64,000 nt of DNA from CBDAUN01 sp965214875. GTDB lineage: Bacteria > Pseudomonadota > Gammaproteobacteria > Arenicellales > JAJDZL01. The stretch lies in NCBI GenBank assembly GCA_965214875.1, contig OZ243980.1:3658001-3722000 (forward strand). Reading direction: 5' to 3'. Below, in pieces: positions 1 through 9,246 of this stretch. How positions within the stretch are numbered: the stretch's first letter is position 1; every line of letters starts with the position of its first letter. The position numbers and the translations under genes were made by a program. The notes beneath the pieces are model-generated. The model saw nothing but the letters and a program-made list of their open reading frames with translations. It ran no database searches and was not told where the DNA came from.

Positions 1-617
1 CGGCCCCCGCACGTGTTCTGCGCCTCGTCGACCCCCAGCACAACCGGCCGACTCCAGCGCTCCGGCGGAAAGGCTTCGGCCAGCCCGCGAAGCCCTTCCG
101 CCACCGCATAGCCTTCGACACGCTCGCCGCTCGCGCCCGCCTTGCCGAGGCCGATACTCAAGCCGCCCTCGACCCGCCTGGATTCCTGCCTCGAGACCGC
201 CAGCCTCGCCTCGCCGTCAGGCGACAGCGCCTGGACCAGCGAACGCAGCGCGTTTCGAGGCTCGACAATCTGAGTGCTCTGCATGTACAGCATCAGCGGG
301 ACCGGCCCGCGCCGCAACCCGCCGTCCGCGCCCGCACTGAGATAAGAACCTTCGGCCCAGCAACTTTCCAGATGCATCAGCATCGAACTTTTACCGGCTC
401 CCGGAGCGCCGTAGATCACCCGAACCGAGGATCTGTTCTGCGCCCGGCCCGACTCGTGCATGGACCAGCTCGTCTCAACCGCATCCTCTATACTCGAAAC
501 CAGCTCGCGGCGCCCGGCGAAATAGGGCGGATAGTTCTTGTCGCTCGGCCCCCTGGCAAACTCCCTCAGCGCAACGCGCATGTCTTCAGACTGTTTTTTC
601 TGTCGTTCCTTCATCAT
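1..617 (-). CDS. AAA/P-loop ATPase, C-terminus cut by window edge
   Basis: An open frame of 205 codons starts at an ATG at 617 (a second ATG lies at 614) and runs off the left edge. The N-terminus is basic and is followed by a PPYFAGRREL segment typical of the start of AAA ATPase modules. A Walker A motif, GAPGAGKSS, lies at about residues 70-78 and a Walker B-like VVLGVDEAQN at about residue 195. It should therefore bind and hydrolyse ATP. The partner and process cannot be told, because any C-terminal effector domain is missing. It is the last gene read on this strand after ubiA, with a 269-bp gap between them, so it probably has its own promoter. Confidence 0.72.
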   Translation of the reverse strand, partial: MMKERQKKQSEDMRVALREFARGPSDKNYPPYFAGRRELVSSIEDAVETSWSMHESGRAQNRSSVRVIYGAPGAGKSSMLMHLESCWAEGSYLSAGADGGLRRGPVPLMLYMQSTQIVEPRNALRSLVQALSPDGEARLAVSRQESRRVEGGLSIGLGKAGASGERVEGYAVAEGLRGLAEAFPPERWSRPVVLGVDEAQNTCGG

Positions 618-886
618 CCAGCCAACTCATCACAATTTGCAAACCTGTTCCCTGTGGTTGATTCAAGTATAGTGCCAAGCAACATAAAAATACAAATGCG
701 CGCCAGCCAAAAAATCCTAAGTCGACCGAAGGCCATAAAGCATCTCGCTTTCAAAGCCATAACCGCCGAATGCATTTGGCGAAGCCGCCATGCGATAGAA
801 ACCGACCGAACAGCGCAAGGCCTGTCGCAAATGGCTTTCACGGCATTGCGCAACCAAGCTCATTGTGCAAATAGTGAGTTGCCGAC

Positions 887-1744
887 TCAAAGATAGGCAA
901 GCACGATCCCGCCGAAAACCGCAGCTCCGAACCAGCTATTGCCCGCAAACGCCCTTAAAAACCGCTCGCAATCATCAATCCGGCAATAGTACTGATGCCA
1001 AGCGGCAATCAACGCGGCAGCGCTCAGACCGGCGTAGTAGTAAAAATTCATGAGCTCGATGAAACCGACAAACATCAGCGTGATCAACGTCGCAGCCTGA
1101 AACCCGCAAATCACTAGCCTGTCGTTGCGGCCCGCAAGCACGGCAAGCGACTTGATGCCGATTTTGATATCGTCTTCGCGGTCCGCCATCGCATAGAAGG
1201 TGTCATAAGCTCCCGCCCAGAAAACATTGGCTGCCAATATCAGCCAGCCGGTAATGGGCACCGTCTCGAGGTGAGCGGTATAGGCCATCGGAATGCCCCA
1301 GCCAAACGCAATCCCCAAATAAAGCTGCGGCAAATTGGTAAACCGCTTCAAAAACGGATATGTCGCGGCGAGCGCTGCGCCGATGCAGGCCATCACGACC
1401 GTTTCGAAGTTCAGCGTCAGAACCAGCGACAGCGACAGCAGGCAAAGCGCCGCAAACAATGCCAATGCGCCAGCAACCGATACCTCTCCTGAGGCCAACG
1501 GCCGATGCTTGGTTCTTTCCACCTCAAGGTCAAACTTGCGGTCGGCAACATCATTGATCACGCAACCGGCCGAACGCATCAAAAACACGCCCATTACAAA
1601 AACAAGCGCAATGAACGGATCCGGATAACCTCTGCCTGCAATCCATAATGCCCAAAGCGTAGGCCACAAAAGCAGCAAGCTCCCGGTCGGCTTGTCAAGC
1701 CGCATCAGGCGCCCGTAGGCGACAAGCCGATCAGACATCGCCAT
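887..1744 (-). CDS. ubiA: 4-hydroxybenzoate octaprenyltransferase
   Basis: A 285-residue integral membrane prenyltransferase that joins a polyprenyl chain to 4-hydroxybenzoate in ubiquinone synthesis. Both aspartate-rich motifs of the UbiA family are present: NDVADRKFD near residue 65 and DREDD near residue 185. Multiple hydrophobic segments follow, as expected. The start at 1744 is preceded by GAGGG at a 5-nt spacing and overlaps the end of recG by 14 nt, so translation is probably coupled. No ubiC (chorismate lyase) lies next to it, unlike in E. coli. Length and motifs are normal for the family. Confidence 0.95.
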   Translation of the reverse strand: MAMSDRLVAYGRLMRLDKPTGSLLLLWPTLWALWIAGRGYPDPFIALVFVMGVFLMRSAGCVINDVADRKFDLEVERTKHRPLASGEVSVAGALALFAALCLLSLSLVLTLNFETVVMACIGAALAATYPFLKRFTNLPQLYLGIAFGWGIPMAYTAHLETVPITGWLILAANVFWAGAYDTFYAMADREDDIKIGIKSLAVLAGRNDRLVICGFQAATLITLMFVGFIELMNFYYYAGLSAAALIAAWHQYYCRIDDCERFLRAFAGNSWFGAAVFGGIVLAYL

Positions 1745-3815
1745 AGTGACCCTCGTTCGGCATCCAGCGCTGAATCAGCTGGCGCATCATTTTCGGATGG
1801 TGAGCTAGAATAACGCTGGCGGTTCGCCCGACTTGCGGAATCAAATCGAGATCGCGCGGCAAATCCGCCACACGAAACATTCTCACGCCAGTCTGACGCG
1901 TTCCAAGCAGCTCGCCGACTCCGCGAAGCCTCATATCGGTCTCCGCAATCTTGAACCCGTCGCTGGTCTCAAGCATCACCGAAAGACGCTCTTTGGCCAT
2001 GCTGGAAAGGCGATTGCTGTGCATCAGCACACATCGACCTTGCGAGGCCCCGCGACCGACGCGACCACGCAGCTGATGCAGCTGCGCCAGTCCCAGCCGC
2101 TCAGCATTCTCAATCACCATCAAACCTGCGTTCGGCACATCAACCCCGACTTCAATCACCGTCGTAGCCACCAGAACCTGGACCTCGCCAGCTCGAAACT
2201 TGCTCATGACCGCATCGCGCTCAACCCCCTTGAGGCGCCCGTGCACCAGCCCCACATTGAATTCCGGCAACGCCTGGCTGATCATGCCTTCCATGTCGGT
2301 CGCCGCCTCGATGCCAGAGTGCTCCGACTTGTCGATAAATGGGCAAACCCAATACGCTTGCCCGCCCGAACTGCAAAACTGCCGCACCTGATCAATAACC
2401 CGCTGTCTGAGATCCGATGACATCAATCGCGTAATCGCCGGCTTCCTGCCCGGCGGGAGCTCGGTGATGCTTGAAACATCAAGATCCGCATAGAAAGTCA
2501 TCGCCAGCGATCTTGGAATTGGCGTTGCCGTCATGATCAGCTGATGCGGCACTTGGCCTTCCACAACGCCCTTTTCCCGCAACGCATAGCGCTGCCCCAC
2601 ACCGAAGCGATGCTGCTCGTCAATGACGGCAAGACCAAGCTTGCAGAACGCTACGTTCTCTTGAAACAGCGCATGGGTGCCAACGACAATGTCCGCGTTG
2701 CCAACTTCAATCGCCTGCTGCGTGAGGCGGCGCTGCTTAGCCGACAACCCTCCGCTGAGCAGCAATACCTCGATGCCGAGCGGCGCGAACCATTGCGCAA
2801 ACGACTTGAAGTGCTGCTCAGCGAGCAGTTCGGTTGGCGCCATGATCGCAAACTGATAGCCGGAGTCGACAGTCCAGGCGGCAGCGGCGGCAGCCACAAG
2901 CGTCTTGCCGGAGCCTACATCGCCTTGCACCAGCCGCATCATTGGCACCGCGTTTCTCAAGTCGCTGATGATCTGCCTGATGCACTGCCTCTGAGAATTG
3001 GTCGGAGCAAAACTGAGCGAATCGTGCAACCGGCGCGACAAATCGCCCCGGGGGATCATCGCCGGAGCAGAAAGCTTTTCGCGGCGCAGCTTCTGCCAGC
3101 GGCGCGCAAGCTGATTTGAAAGCAGCTCCTCGAATGCCAGCCTGCGCATCGCAGGCGCAGTCCATATTTCCTCAACCGCATTGAATTGCTCCGCCGGCGG
3201 CGCATGAACCGCCAGCAGCGCCTGCTCAAGCCCCGGATAATCCAGCCGACCCAGTTCCGATGCAGGAATCAGTTCGGGCAAGCGCTCGTGAGCGCGCTCC
3301 ATTGCCGTTTTGATGATGCTCCTAAGATTTGCCTGCGTGAGCCCCTCGGTCAGCGGATAGATCGGCGTCAGCGCGGCATTTTTGTTCGGACCAGGCTCGT
3401 ATTGCAAGATCGAGTACTCCGGATGCACCATTTCCAGCGATTTTCCCCGGCGCCGAACCTCCCCATAGCATCGCAGCCACCGGCCGTTTTCAAGCTGCTG
3501 GCGCTGCGGTTTCGAAAAGTGGAACAAGCGCATCGACAGTTCGCCGGTGCCGTCGCTGATGCGAACCATCAGGCTTCGGCGGCCGCCGAACTTCAAGTCC
3601 ACATCCATGATGCGACCGGCCACTAGCGCCGCTTGACCGCTTGCCACCGATTTGAGCGGCAAAAACTTGGTGCGATCCTCGTAGCGATACGGCAGATGCA
3701 GCAGCAGATCTTTGATGGAATGGATGCCAAGCCGCTGGAGCTTGGCCGCCAGTGACCCGCCAACCCGATACAGCGAGGTGACCGGCTGATCCTCTATTGC
3801 CTCGGCTTGCGGCAT
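1731..3815 (-). CDS. recG: ATP-dependent DNA helicase RecG
   Basis: A 694-residue superfamily 2 helicase that remodels stalled forks and branched DNA. The N-terminal wedge/OB region is recognisable (ATLPYRYEDRT-like segment near residue 40, OB fold near 60-150). Helicase motifs are intact: Walker A VQGDVGSGKT near residue 295, the DEQHRFGV box near 395, TATPIPR near 425, and motif VI QLRGRVGRG near 580. It sits in a minus-strand run spoT-ridA-recG-ubiA. Its start lies 7 nt after the ridA stop. Size matches the family. Confidence 0.96.
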   Translation of the reverse strand: MPQAEAIEDQPVTSLYRVGGSLAAKLQRLGIHSIKDLLLHLPYRYEDRTKFLPLKSVASGQAALVAGRIMDVDLKFGGRRSLMVRISDGTGELSMRLFHFSKPQRQQLENGRWLRCYGEVRRRGKSLEMVHPEYSILQYEPGPNKNAALTPIYPLTEGLTQANLRSIIKTAMERAHERLPELIPASELGRLDYPGLEQALLAVHAPPAEQFNAVEEIWTAPAMRRLAFEELLSNQLARRWQKLRREKLSAPAMIPRGDLSRRLHDSLSFAPTNSQRQCIRQIISDLRNAVPMMRLVQGDVGSGKTLVAAAAAAWTVDSGYQFAIMAPTELLAEQHFKSFAQWFAPLGIEVLLLSGGLSAKQRRLTQQAIEVGNADIVVGTHALFQENVAFCKLGLAVIDEQHRFGVGQRYALREKGVVEGQVPHQLIMTATPIPRSLAMTFYADLDVSSITELPPGRKPAITRLMSSDLRQRVIDQVRQFCSSGGQAYWVCPFIDKSEHSGIEAATDMEGMISQALPEFNVGLVHGRLKGVERDAVMSKFRAGEVQVLVATTVIEVGVDVPNAGLMVIENAERLGLAQLHQLRGRVGRGASQGRCVLMHSNRLSSMAKERLSVMLETSDGFKIAETDMRLRGVGELLGTRQTGVRMFRVADLPRDLDLIPQVGRTASVILAHHPKMMRQLIQRWMPNEGHYGDV

Positions 3816-3822
3816 GACACGA

Positions 3823-4209
3823 TCAGTCCGCCAAGTGCATCACCGCCTCGACTTCGACCGCCGCATCCTTAGGCAAGCAAGCGACGCCGACTGCGGCGCG
3901 TGCCGGAAACGGAGCGCTGAAATACTCATCCATCACCTCGTTGACGGTTGCAAAATTCCCCAGATCGACCAGATACACCGTCAACTTGACAATGTCATCA
4001 AGCCCGCCGCCTGCCGACTCAGCGATGGCCCGAATGTTGTCAAACACCTGCCCCACTTGCGCGCGAAACCCTCCTTCTGCTAATTGCTGCGTTTCAGGGC
4101 TAAGCGGAATCTGCCCGGAAATATAGACGGCATCGCCCGCTCGGGCGGCCTGGGAATAGGAGCCGATTGCTTGCGGCGCATTATCAGTCGAAATCGTTGC
4201 TCGCGGCAT
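3823..4209 (-). CDS. ridA: RidA family reactive enamine/imine deaminase
   Basis: A 128-residue RidA (YjgF/YER057c) protein, which hydrolyses reactive enamine and imine intermediates made by PLP enzymes such as threonine dehydratase. The conserved substrate-binding arginine is present in the PARAAVGVACLP segment near residue 104. The GQIP and GGLDDIVKLTVYL stretches are typical. It lies between spoT and recG, 35 nt after spoT and 7 nt before recG, so it is probably part of the same transcript. Length is normal for the family. Confidence 0.92.
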   Translation of the reverse strand: MPRATISTDNAPQAIGSYSQAARAGDAVYISGQIPLSPETQQLAEGGFRAQVGQVFDNIRAIAESAGGGLDDIVKLTVYLVDLGNFATVNEVMDEYFSAPFPARAAVGVACLPKDAAVEVEAVMHLAD

Positions 4210-4244
4210 GCTGGGTCACCAAAAGCGGGTAGTTGTAAAAAATG

Positions 4245-6455
4245 TCAGATGGTTCGCGGGCGCGAAACCCGATGCACAGCGGCCTCGCGCTTGAGCTGCT
4301 TCATGATCCGCGCCAGATGCGCGCCATGCAGCACCTCGATAGTAAAGTCCATCGTTACGATATCCTTGCCCCGCGGGGTCATCTTGCAGTCGGAAATATT
4401 CGCCTCCTGGGTCGCAATGATGGACGATACTTTCGCGAGCATGCCTTTTCGGTCATCCGTGTCTAGCCGCAGCGGAACTGAGAACACGCCTTGTGGCGAA
4501 TCAGCCCAGTGCACCTTGCTCCAAAGACTCGGAGCATAATTCGATCGCGCAACATTGATGCATTCCTCTGCATGAATCACGATGCCGCGACCTCTAGTGA
4601 AAAGGCCTACAATCGCCTCATTCGGAATCGGATTGCAGCATTTCGCATAGGTGATCGCCAAGCCCTCTGTGCCATATACCGCCAACGACGGCACCTCCAG
4701 ATTCTGCGAATGATGTTCAGCGCTGATGAGCTGGCGCGCAACCATCGATGCATTGCGCCGGCCGGAGCCGATGTCGTCGAGCACGTCTTCCCATGAAACC
4801 GAGCCGAACTCGCGCATCAGCTCGTCTTTCATGGTCTGGCTGATATCGCGAAATTTGAACTTCAGCGCTTTGAGCGCTAGCTTCAGCAACTTGTCACCGA
4901 CTTTTTCGCGCTGCATTCGCGATGTCTTTTTGATACTGTCGCGAATCGATGTGCGGGCCTTGCCGGTGACAGCAAAGTCCAGCCAGGCGGCATCCGGTAT
5001 CGAGTTCATTTTCTTGCGGCGGATAATTTCGACGCAATCACCATTGCTGAGCAGAGCATGAAGCGGCACAGGCTCGCCGTTGATGAGTGCCGAATTTGCA
5101 TCATCGCCGACCTTGGAGTGCACCGCATAGGCGAAATCGATGACTGTCGAGCCCTTTGGCAAGCGCTTGATCTCGCTGTCCGGCGTAAAGACATAGACTT
5201 CGTCTGGATACAGGCTCAACTTGATCTTGTCGAGCGCTTCGCTTGGACTGTCGTCGGCATCAAGCATCTTGAGCAAGTCGACCAGCCACTCGGAGCCTGG
5301 AATCTTGTTGCTTCGCTTAGTCGATATCCGCTCTGCATCCTTATATTGCATGTGCGAAGCAATGCCTGTTTCTGCAGCATCATTCATCTGTTCGGTTCGA
5401 ATCTGGATTTCCAAGGTTCGGCCGAACTCGCCGTAGACGGTGGTGTGCAAAGACTGATAGCCATTCATCTTGGGAATTGCGATGTAATCGGTAAATTCGC
5501 TTGAAATCGGCTTATAGCGGCTGTGTATGGCACCAAGAGCCTTGTAGCAGTCTGCAAGCGATGAGACGATAACGCGAAACCCGAAAACGTCTTGCACTAG
5601 CGCCAATCGGTTATTCTTGCGCTTCATCTTCCGGTACAGAGCATACAAGTTCTTCTCGCGCCCGAACACGCTGGCCTCTATGTCCCAGGCTTTGAACAGC
5701 TTCCGCATCGACTTGATTTGCCGGGTGATCAAGTCGTTGCTGCTTCCTAATCCCTGCTTGACCGCCCTTCGAATGACGCGGTAGCGATTGGGGTAGAGGT
5801 ACTTGAAGCAAAGATCTTCAAGCTCGCGGCGCCAGTTGAACATGCCGACCAGATCCGCAATCGGCACGTATATATCCATCGTCTGGCGCGCGATGCGCCT
5901 TTGCTTGTCGCTCCGCAGCGCTTCCAGCGTTCGCATGTTGTGCAGCCTGTCGGCCAGCTTGATAAGTATGACCCGCCCATCGCTCGACATCGCCAAAATC
6001 ATGCGGCGTATGTTTTCCACTTCCGCTTGCTGGCGCGTCATTGTTTCGACATTGTCGACTTTGCTGACGCCCTCGACTAAATTGGCGACCTCGCTGCCGA
6101 ACTGATCAGCCAAGTCGAGCTTCGACAATTGCGTGTCTTCAAGGGTGTCATGCAGTATGGCGGCGACAATGATGCTGCTCGCCAACTCCAGCTCGGCTAG
6201 CAAACGCGCGACGGCAAGGGGGTGGTTGATGTATTTTTCACCAGCGATGCGATGCTGGCCTTCATGCGCTGCAGCGCCGACTTCGTATGCATGGCCGACT
6301 TCCGCAATAGCCGCATCGTCCAGATAGCCGCTCAAGGACTCGTAGAGCTCTAGTAGCTGGCGCTTTTCCTCAGGATGCCTTACGAAGCGGTAGAAACGGG
6401 TAAATGGCTTGCTATTCGATGTTTTGGGCTTGATCAGCGTCTTCGTTTTTGGCAT
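4245..6455 (-). CDS. spoT: Bifunctional (p)ppGpp synthetase/hydrolase SpoT
   Basis: A 736-residue RelA/SpoT homologue controlling the alarmone (p)ppGpp. The N-terminal hydrolase HD motif is intact (AAILHDTLEDT near residue 100). The synthetase domain carries the conserved FTDYIAIPKMNGYQSLHTTV block near residues 315-335. A TGS domain (VYVFTPDSEIKRLPKGST) and a C-terminal ACT domain follow. An intact HD box points to SpoT rather than the hydrolase-dead RelA. Its start overlaps the acidic 3' end of rpoZ by 44 nt, giving the usual rpoZ-spoT pair. No second RSH gene is seen in the window. Confidence 0.95.
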   Translation of the reverse strand: MPKTKTLIKPKTSNSKPFTRFYRFVRHPEEKRQLLELYESLSGYLDDAAIAEVGHAYEVGAAAHEGQHRIAGEKYINHPLAVARLLAELELASSIIVAAILHDTLEDTQLSKLDLADQFGSEVANLVEGVSKVDNVETMTRQQAEVENIRRMILAMSSDGRVILIKLADRLHNMRTLEALRSDKQRRIARQTMDIYVPIADLVGMFNWRRELEDLCFKYLYPNRYRVIRRAVKQGLGSSNDLITRQIKSMRKLFKAWDIEASVFGREKNLYALYRKMKRKNNRLALVQDVFGFRVIVSSLADCYKALGAIHSRYKPISSEFTDYIAIPKMNGYQSLHTTVYGEFGRTLEIQIRTEQMNDAAETGIASHMQYKDAERISTKRSNKIPGSEWLVDLLKMLDADDSPSEALDKIKLSLYPDEVYVFTPDSEIKRLPKGSTVIDFAYAVHSKVGDDANSALINGEPVPLHALLSNGDCVEIIRRKKMNSIPDAAWLDFAVTGKARTSIRDSIKKTSRMQREKVGDKLLKLALKALKFKFRDISQTMKDELMREFGSVSWEDVLDDIGSGRRNASMVARQLISAEHHSQNLEVPSLAVYGTEGLAITYAKCCNPIPNEAIVGLFTRGRGIVIHAEECINVARSNYAPSLWSKVHWADSPQGVFSVPLRLDTDDRKGMLAKVSSIIATQEANISDCKMTPRGKDIVTMDFTIEVLHGAHLARIMKQLKREAAVHRVSRPRTI

Positions 6456-6798
6456 CTTCGCTCAGCGAATCGGGCTGGCCTTGATCGTCTTGTTGATCAG
6501 AATCGTCCTGCGTATCCATGTCATCAGCGTTCACCTGTACCGGTTGGCCGTCTCCGAGCGCCTGGCTAAAATCGAGCTCGGCTGTCCCGACCAAGTCATC
6601 GGACTGATCGAGTATCGACTCGTCAATCAAGCCCTCGGCGATTTCGCGCAGAGCGATAACGGTGGACTTGTCGTTATCAGGTTCCACAAGAGGGGCACGG
6701 CCGTTGTCGAGCTGGCGCGCGCGTTTCGTTGCGATCAAGACCAATTGAAAACGGTTGCTGACTTTCTCAAGGCAATCTTCAACAGTGATTCGGGCCAT
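6412..6798 (-). CDS. rpoZ: RNA polymerase omega subunit
   Basis: Omega subunit, an assembly factor of RNA polymerase. The MARITVEDCLEKVSNRFQLV start is diagnostic and sets the start codon at 6798, although the frame is open further upstream. The conserved core ends near residue 70. It continues into a tail of about 55 residues rich in Asp, Gln, Asn and Ser, giving 128 residues against about 90 in E. coli. The tail overlaps spoT by 44 nt. The gmk gene that precedes rpoZ in E. coli is absent. Confidence 0.93.
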   Translation of the reverse strand: MARITVEDCLEKVSNRFQLVLIATKRARQLDNGRAPLVEPDNDKSTVIALREIAEGLIDESILDQSDDLVGTAELDFSQALGDGQPVQVNADDMDTQDDSDQQDDQGQPDSLSEDAKNEDADQAQNIE

Positions 6799-6869
6799 GG
6801 CTACCTCGGTTGGTTGCGGCGCGCGCATGCCAGGGGGCAAACGGGCTGCAAGGTTCGCTGAAAAGATCA

Positions 6870-6875
6870 ATTATA
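6870..6875 (-). promoter_or_regulatory. possible -10 box for rpoZ-spoT
   Basis: On the minus strand this reads TATAAT, 71 nt upstream of the rpoZ start. No convincing -35 hexamer lies at 17 nt, so the call rests on the perfect -10 alone. Confidence 0.25.
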
Positions 6876-7034
6876 TCGCAGTACATCGTTGCTTATTTGG
6901 TGAAAACAAGTCCTTTGGCATAAATACAGGCTCAAGCATTGAGCCCGCGGCAAGCATCCTCGATCTTGATCGCGATGCGATACCGCATACAATTGACAAG
7001 TGACAAGGCAACCCGAAACGCAACACAAGCCGCG

Positions 7035-7718
7035 ATGAAACACGAAACCGCCAACCTGAAGCGAGTGCGCGTATGGGACTTGCCGGTACGGCTGTTTCAC
7101 TGGCTGCTAGCGGCTCTCGTATGCGTCATGTACTTGAGTGCCAACTTCGATCGTTTCGACATTCACATCGTTGCAGGGCAGGCCATCGTCGGGCTCGTTC
7201 TTGCGCGGATTGCATGGGGGTTTTTTGGAAGCTCCAACTTGAGATTTTCCGCACTTGCGTTTAGGCCGGGCGCGTATGCAAGCTATCTGACAACGATCGC
7301 TCGACGCGAGCCTGGCTACAGTGTCGCGCACAGTCCGATCGGGTCGCTCGCGGTGGCCGCGATGCTTGCCGCGCTGCTGATCCAGGTCGTCACAGGACTG
7401 GTGGCTGTAGATATCGATGGTCTGATCGAGGGGCCGTATGCCTTCTATGTAAGCTATGAGCTCAGCCGATTCGCCTCAGAGGTGCACCTTGATAGCGAAC
7501 GCTGGCTACTAGCCCTGATCATTGCCCATGTCTTGGCCAACGCGTTCTATCTGTTCTACAAAAAGGACAACCTGATCCTGCCCATGATCAAAGGCTTTCG
7601 CGAGGTGCCGCAGAGTGTCGCGGTCGATGAACCCTCGCATGCCGCAACCTGGAAAAGTCTCTCAATCCTGTTTGCAGCAATGGCTGCCGCCGCCGCAGGC
7701 TATCTTATCTACGGCTAA
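7035..7718 (+). CDS. Cytochrome b561-like membrane protein
   Basis: A 227-residue polytopic membrane protein of the cytochrome b561/CybB and hydrogenase b-type cytochrome superfamily. It begins RVWDLPVRLFHWLLAAL, the usual first helix with a haem-ligand histidine. A second histidine-containing helix (HIVAGQAIVGLVLARI) and a late one (LLALIIAHVLANAFYLFYKKDN) supply further ligand candidates. Such proteins pass electrons between the quinone pool and periplasmic c-type cytochromes or other acceptors. The frame extends upstream to a TTG at 6939, but the conserved N-terminus supports the ATG at 7035. A cytochrome c' gene lies convergent downstream, a common pairing. Confidence 0.85.
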   Translation: MKHETANLKRVRVWDLPVRLFHWLLAALVCVMYLSANFDRFDIHIVAGQAIVGLVLARIAWGFFGSSNLRFSALAFRPGAYASYLTTIARREPGYSVAHSPIGSLAVAAMLAALLIQVVTGLVAVDIDGLIEGPYAFYVSYELSRFASEVHLDSERWLLALIIAHVLANAFYLFYKKDNLILPMIKGFREVPQSVAVDEPSHAATWKSLSILFAAMAAAAAGYLIYG

Positions 7719-7993
7719 GTAGCGTCACCGCCTTGACCGCTTCCATGCCGAATCAAGCCGCCGGCATGGGGTCGCATAGGCGCGGGCAAATCGAACGGGC
7801 TGGCGGCAACAGAGTCGCCGGCGGCAAGACGAGGCCCAACCGCGCGATGGATGGCGCTAATCGATACCGCCAACGATTTTCAAGCCGGAGCTGGCCGTGC
7901 GCTGACGGCCGCGTCAACCTTCTCACCGACGATGCACTCAACACGCTTGACCGTATCAGCTTGGCGGGCGGCCGCGCATGCCCAGAAACTGAG

Positions 7994-8467
7994 CTATTCT
8001 TTCTTTTCGCGAAACTTCTTGTGACAGCCGCCACAGCCTTGTCTGCCCAATGCCTTGACGGCGGCACCGATCTCGCCTTTATCGCCCGCTTCAAATGCCG
8101 CCTCCAGTTTCTGCGCCGGCGGAGCAAGCGCGTCGGCAGCGGCGACAAAATCATCCCAGCTTTCCCAGATTGCCGGCTTCGCCTCGCTCTCCTCGTTCTG
8201 GGCCATGCCGGTGCCAGGCGGGAACAGCGAAGGGATCATCGCCGCATTTTGCGCAATTTCGCTAGCCATGGCGCCAAGCTCTAGCGGCTCTCCGTCACCG
8301 CGCTTGAGGTAGTTGCTGAATGCTCTCATCGATTTGCCCAGTCCTTCCATGAACTCCTTTCGCTCCTGATACACGGCTTCATCGGCATACGCCTGCGACG
8401 ACATCAGCACCATCGCTGCCAAGGTCGCGTAAACCGACAATCTTGCGAACCGAATTAACTTGCTCAT
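7994..8467 (-). CDS. Cytochrome c'
   Basis: A 157-residue exported haem protein. The first 28 residues form a signal peptide ending ...SSQAYA-DE. The haem-binding CGGCH lies almost at the C-terminus, the layout of cytochrome c' (four-helix bundle, C-terminal CxxCH). Members bind NO or accept electrons in the periplasm. The ATG at 8467 is chosen because GGGAG lies at good spacing and the signal peptide begins there; an upstream in-frame start at 8485 is less likely. It faces the cytochrome b561 gene tail to tail across about 275 bp. Confidence 0.9.
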   Translation of the reverse strand: MSKLIRFARLSVYATLAAMVLMSSQAYADEAVYQERKEFMEGLGKSMRAFSNYLKRGDGEPLELGAMASEIAQNAAMIPSLFPPGTGMAQNEESEAKPAIWESWDDFVAAADALAPPAQKLEAAFEAGDKGEIGAAVKALGRQGCGGCHKKFREKKE

Positions 8468-8647
8468 TTTGCTCTCCCGTTGCACTGAATATGGGGCACA
8501 ACTATTTATTAAGCACTAATGATACAGCCGAAATCGAAGCGGTCGAAGCCGATATTCGAGTTCTGGCCCTGCTGCGCGGTGGATGAAAAAGCGCGGCTAC
8601 CGCTAACAACTGTCCCGAGAAACCATGAAAATAGATGCGCTCTGCGA

Positions 8648-9040
8648 TCAGATGCTGTCCCGCCCGCTTTTGATTCCCGATTTGCGAAAGCCCTCGGTCG
8701 CGATGAGCTTGACGCACCGCGAATAGCCTTCCTCGGAGGCCTGCACCGCGACCACGAACGGTATCTTGCCTCTAGCAATGCGGCCGCATCGCGGAAATCC
8801 CCTTTTAGCCTGCGTCAGCATAAATATCGCCTGGAACCACGCGACCGGCGGCGGCTTGGGCGGCTCGAAGATGGCGGCGGCGACACGGCAATCGCTCGCC
8901 GAACGCGGTCGTCCGGATTCAATGCTCGGGTCGTAATGCCCCCAGCGTGCCAAGCTAAGCATTGCTTATGCCGGCAAAGCCATAGTAGCGCAACGTGACA
9001 TGTGCACGATTCATTGCGCACTTTCGTGAATTCGGTCGCG
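8648..9040 (-). pseudogene. IS1595-family transposase remnant
   Basis: The minus-strand frame 8962-8648 encodes AIFEPPKPPPVAWFQAIF followed by MLTQAKRGFP, which matches the post-zinc-ribbon segment of IS1595-type transposases (FEATKLPLTxWFxAIyLLTqsKxGi). The next segment, KIPFVVAVQASEEGYSRCVKL, matches the start of their catalytic domain, but the linking 100 or so residues are missing. Upstream, a degraded zinc-ribbon (HVALRYYGFA-like) is readable only by changing frame. The element is dead. No terminal inverted repeats were recognised. Confidence 0.6.
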
Positions 9041-9246
9041 AAATGCTTGTTCGGCGCCTCGTACAGGCAATTGTGCGCCTTGATCGGGCGGGGAAGGCGC
9101 TGATCCTCAGACACCGGGCTGTCCTTTGGGAGTTAGTGCTTGTCCCGATGCGTTTGGCAACGCCGTCCACTGTCTAGCATCGATATTGAAACGCGTACAG
9201 GCGGGAGTGCGGCTTCAAGTCGTCAGCTTGAATAACTGCTTCCATT

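Noticed and set aside
614..853. 79-codon minus-strand frame whose stop overlaps the start of the ATPase gene
   Set aside because: No recognisable family or ribosome-binding site; the sequence looks like intergenic DNA with a chance hydrophobic stretch.
7733..8284. 183-codon plus-strand frame
   Set aside because: It lies antisense to cytochrome c' for most of its length and has the Arg/Ala bias of a shadow frame.
8519..8998. 159-codon plus-strand frame
   Set aside because: It is the complement of the IS1595 transposase remnant, which explains it.
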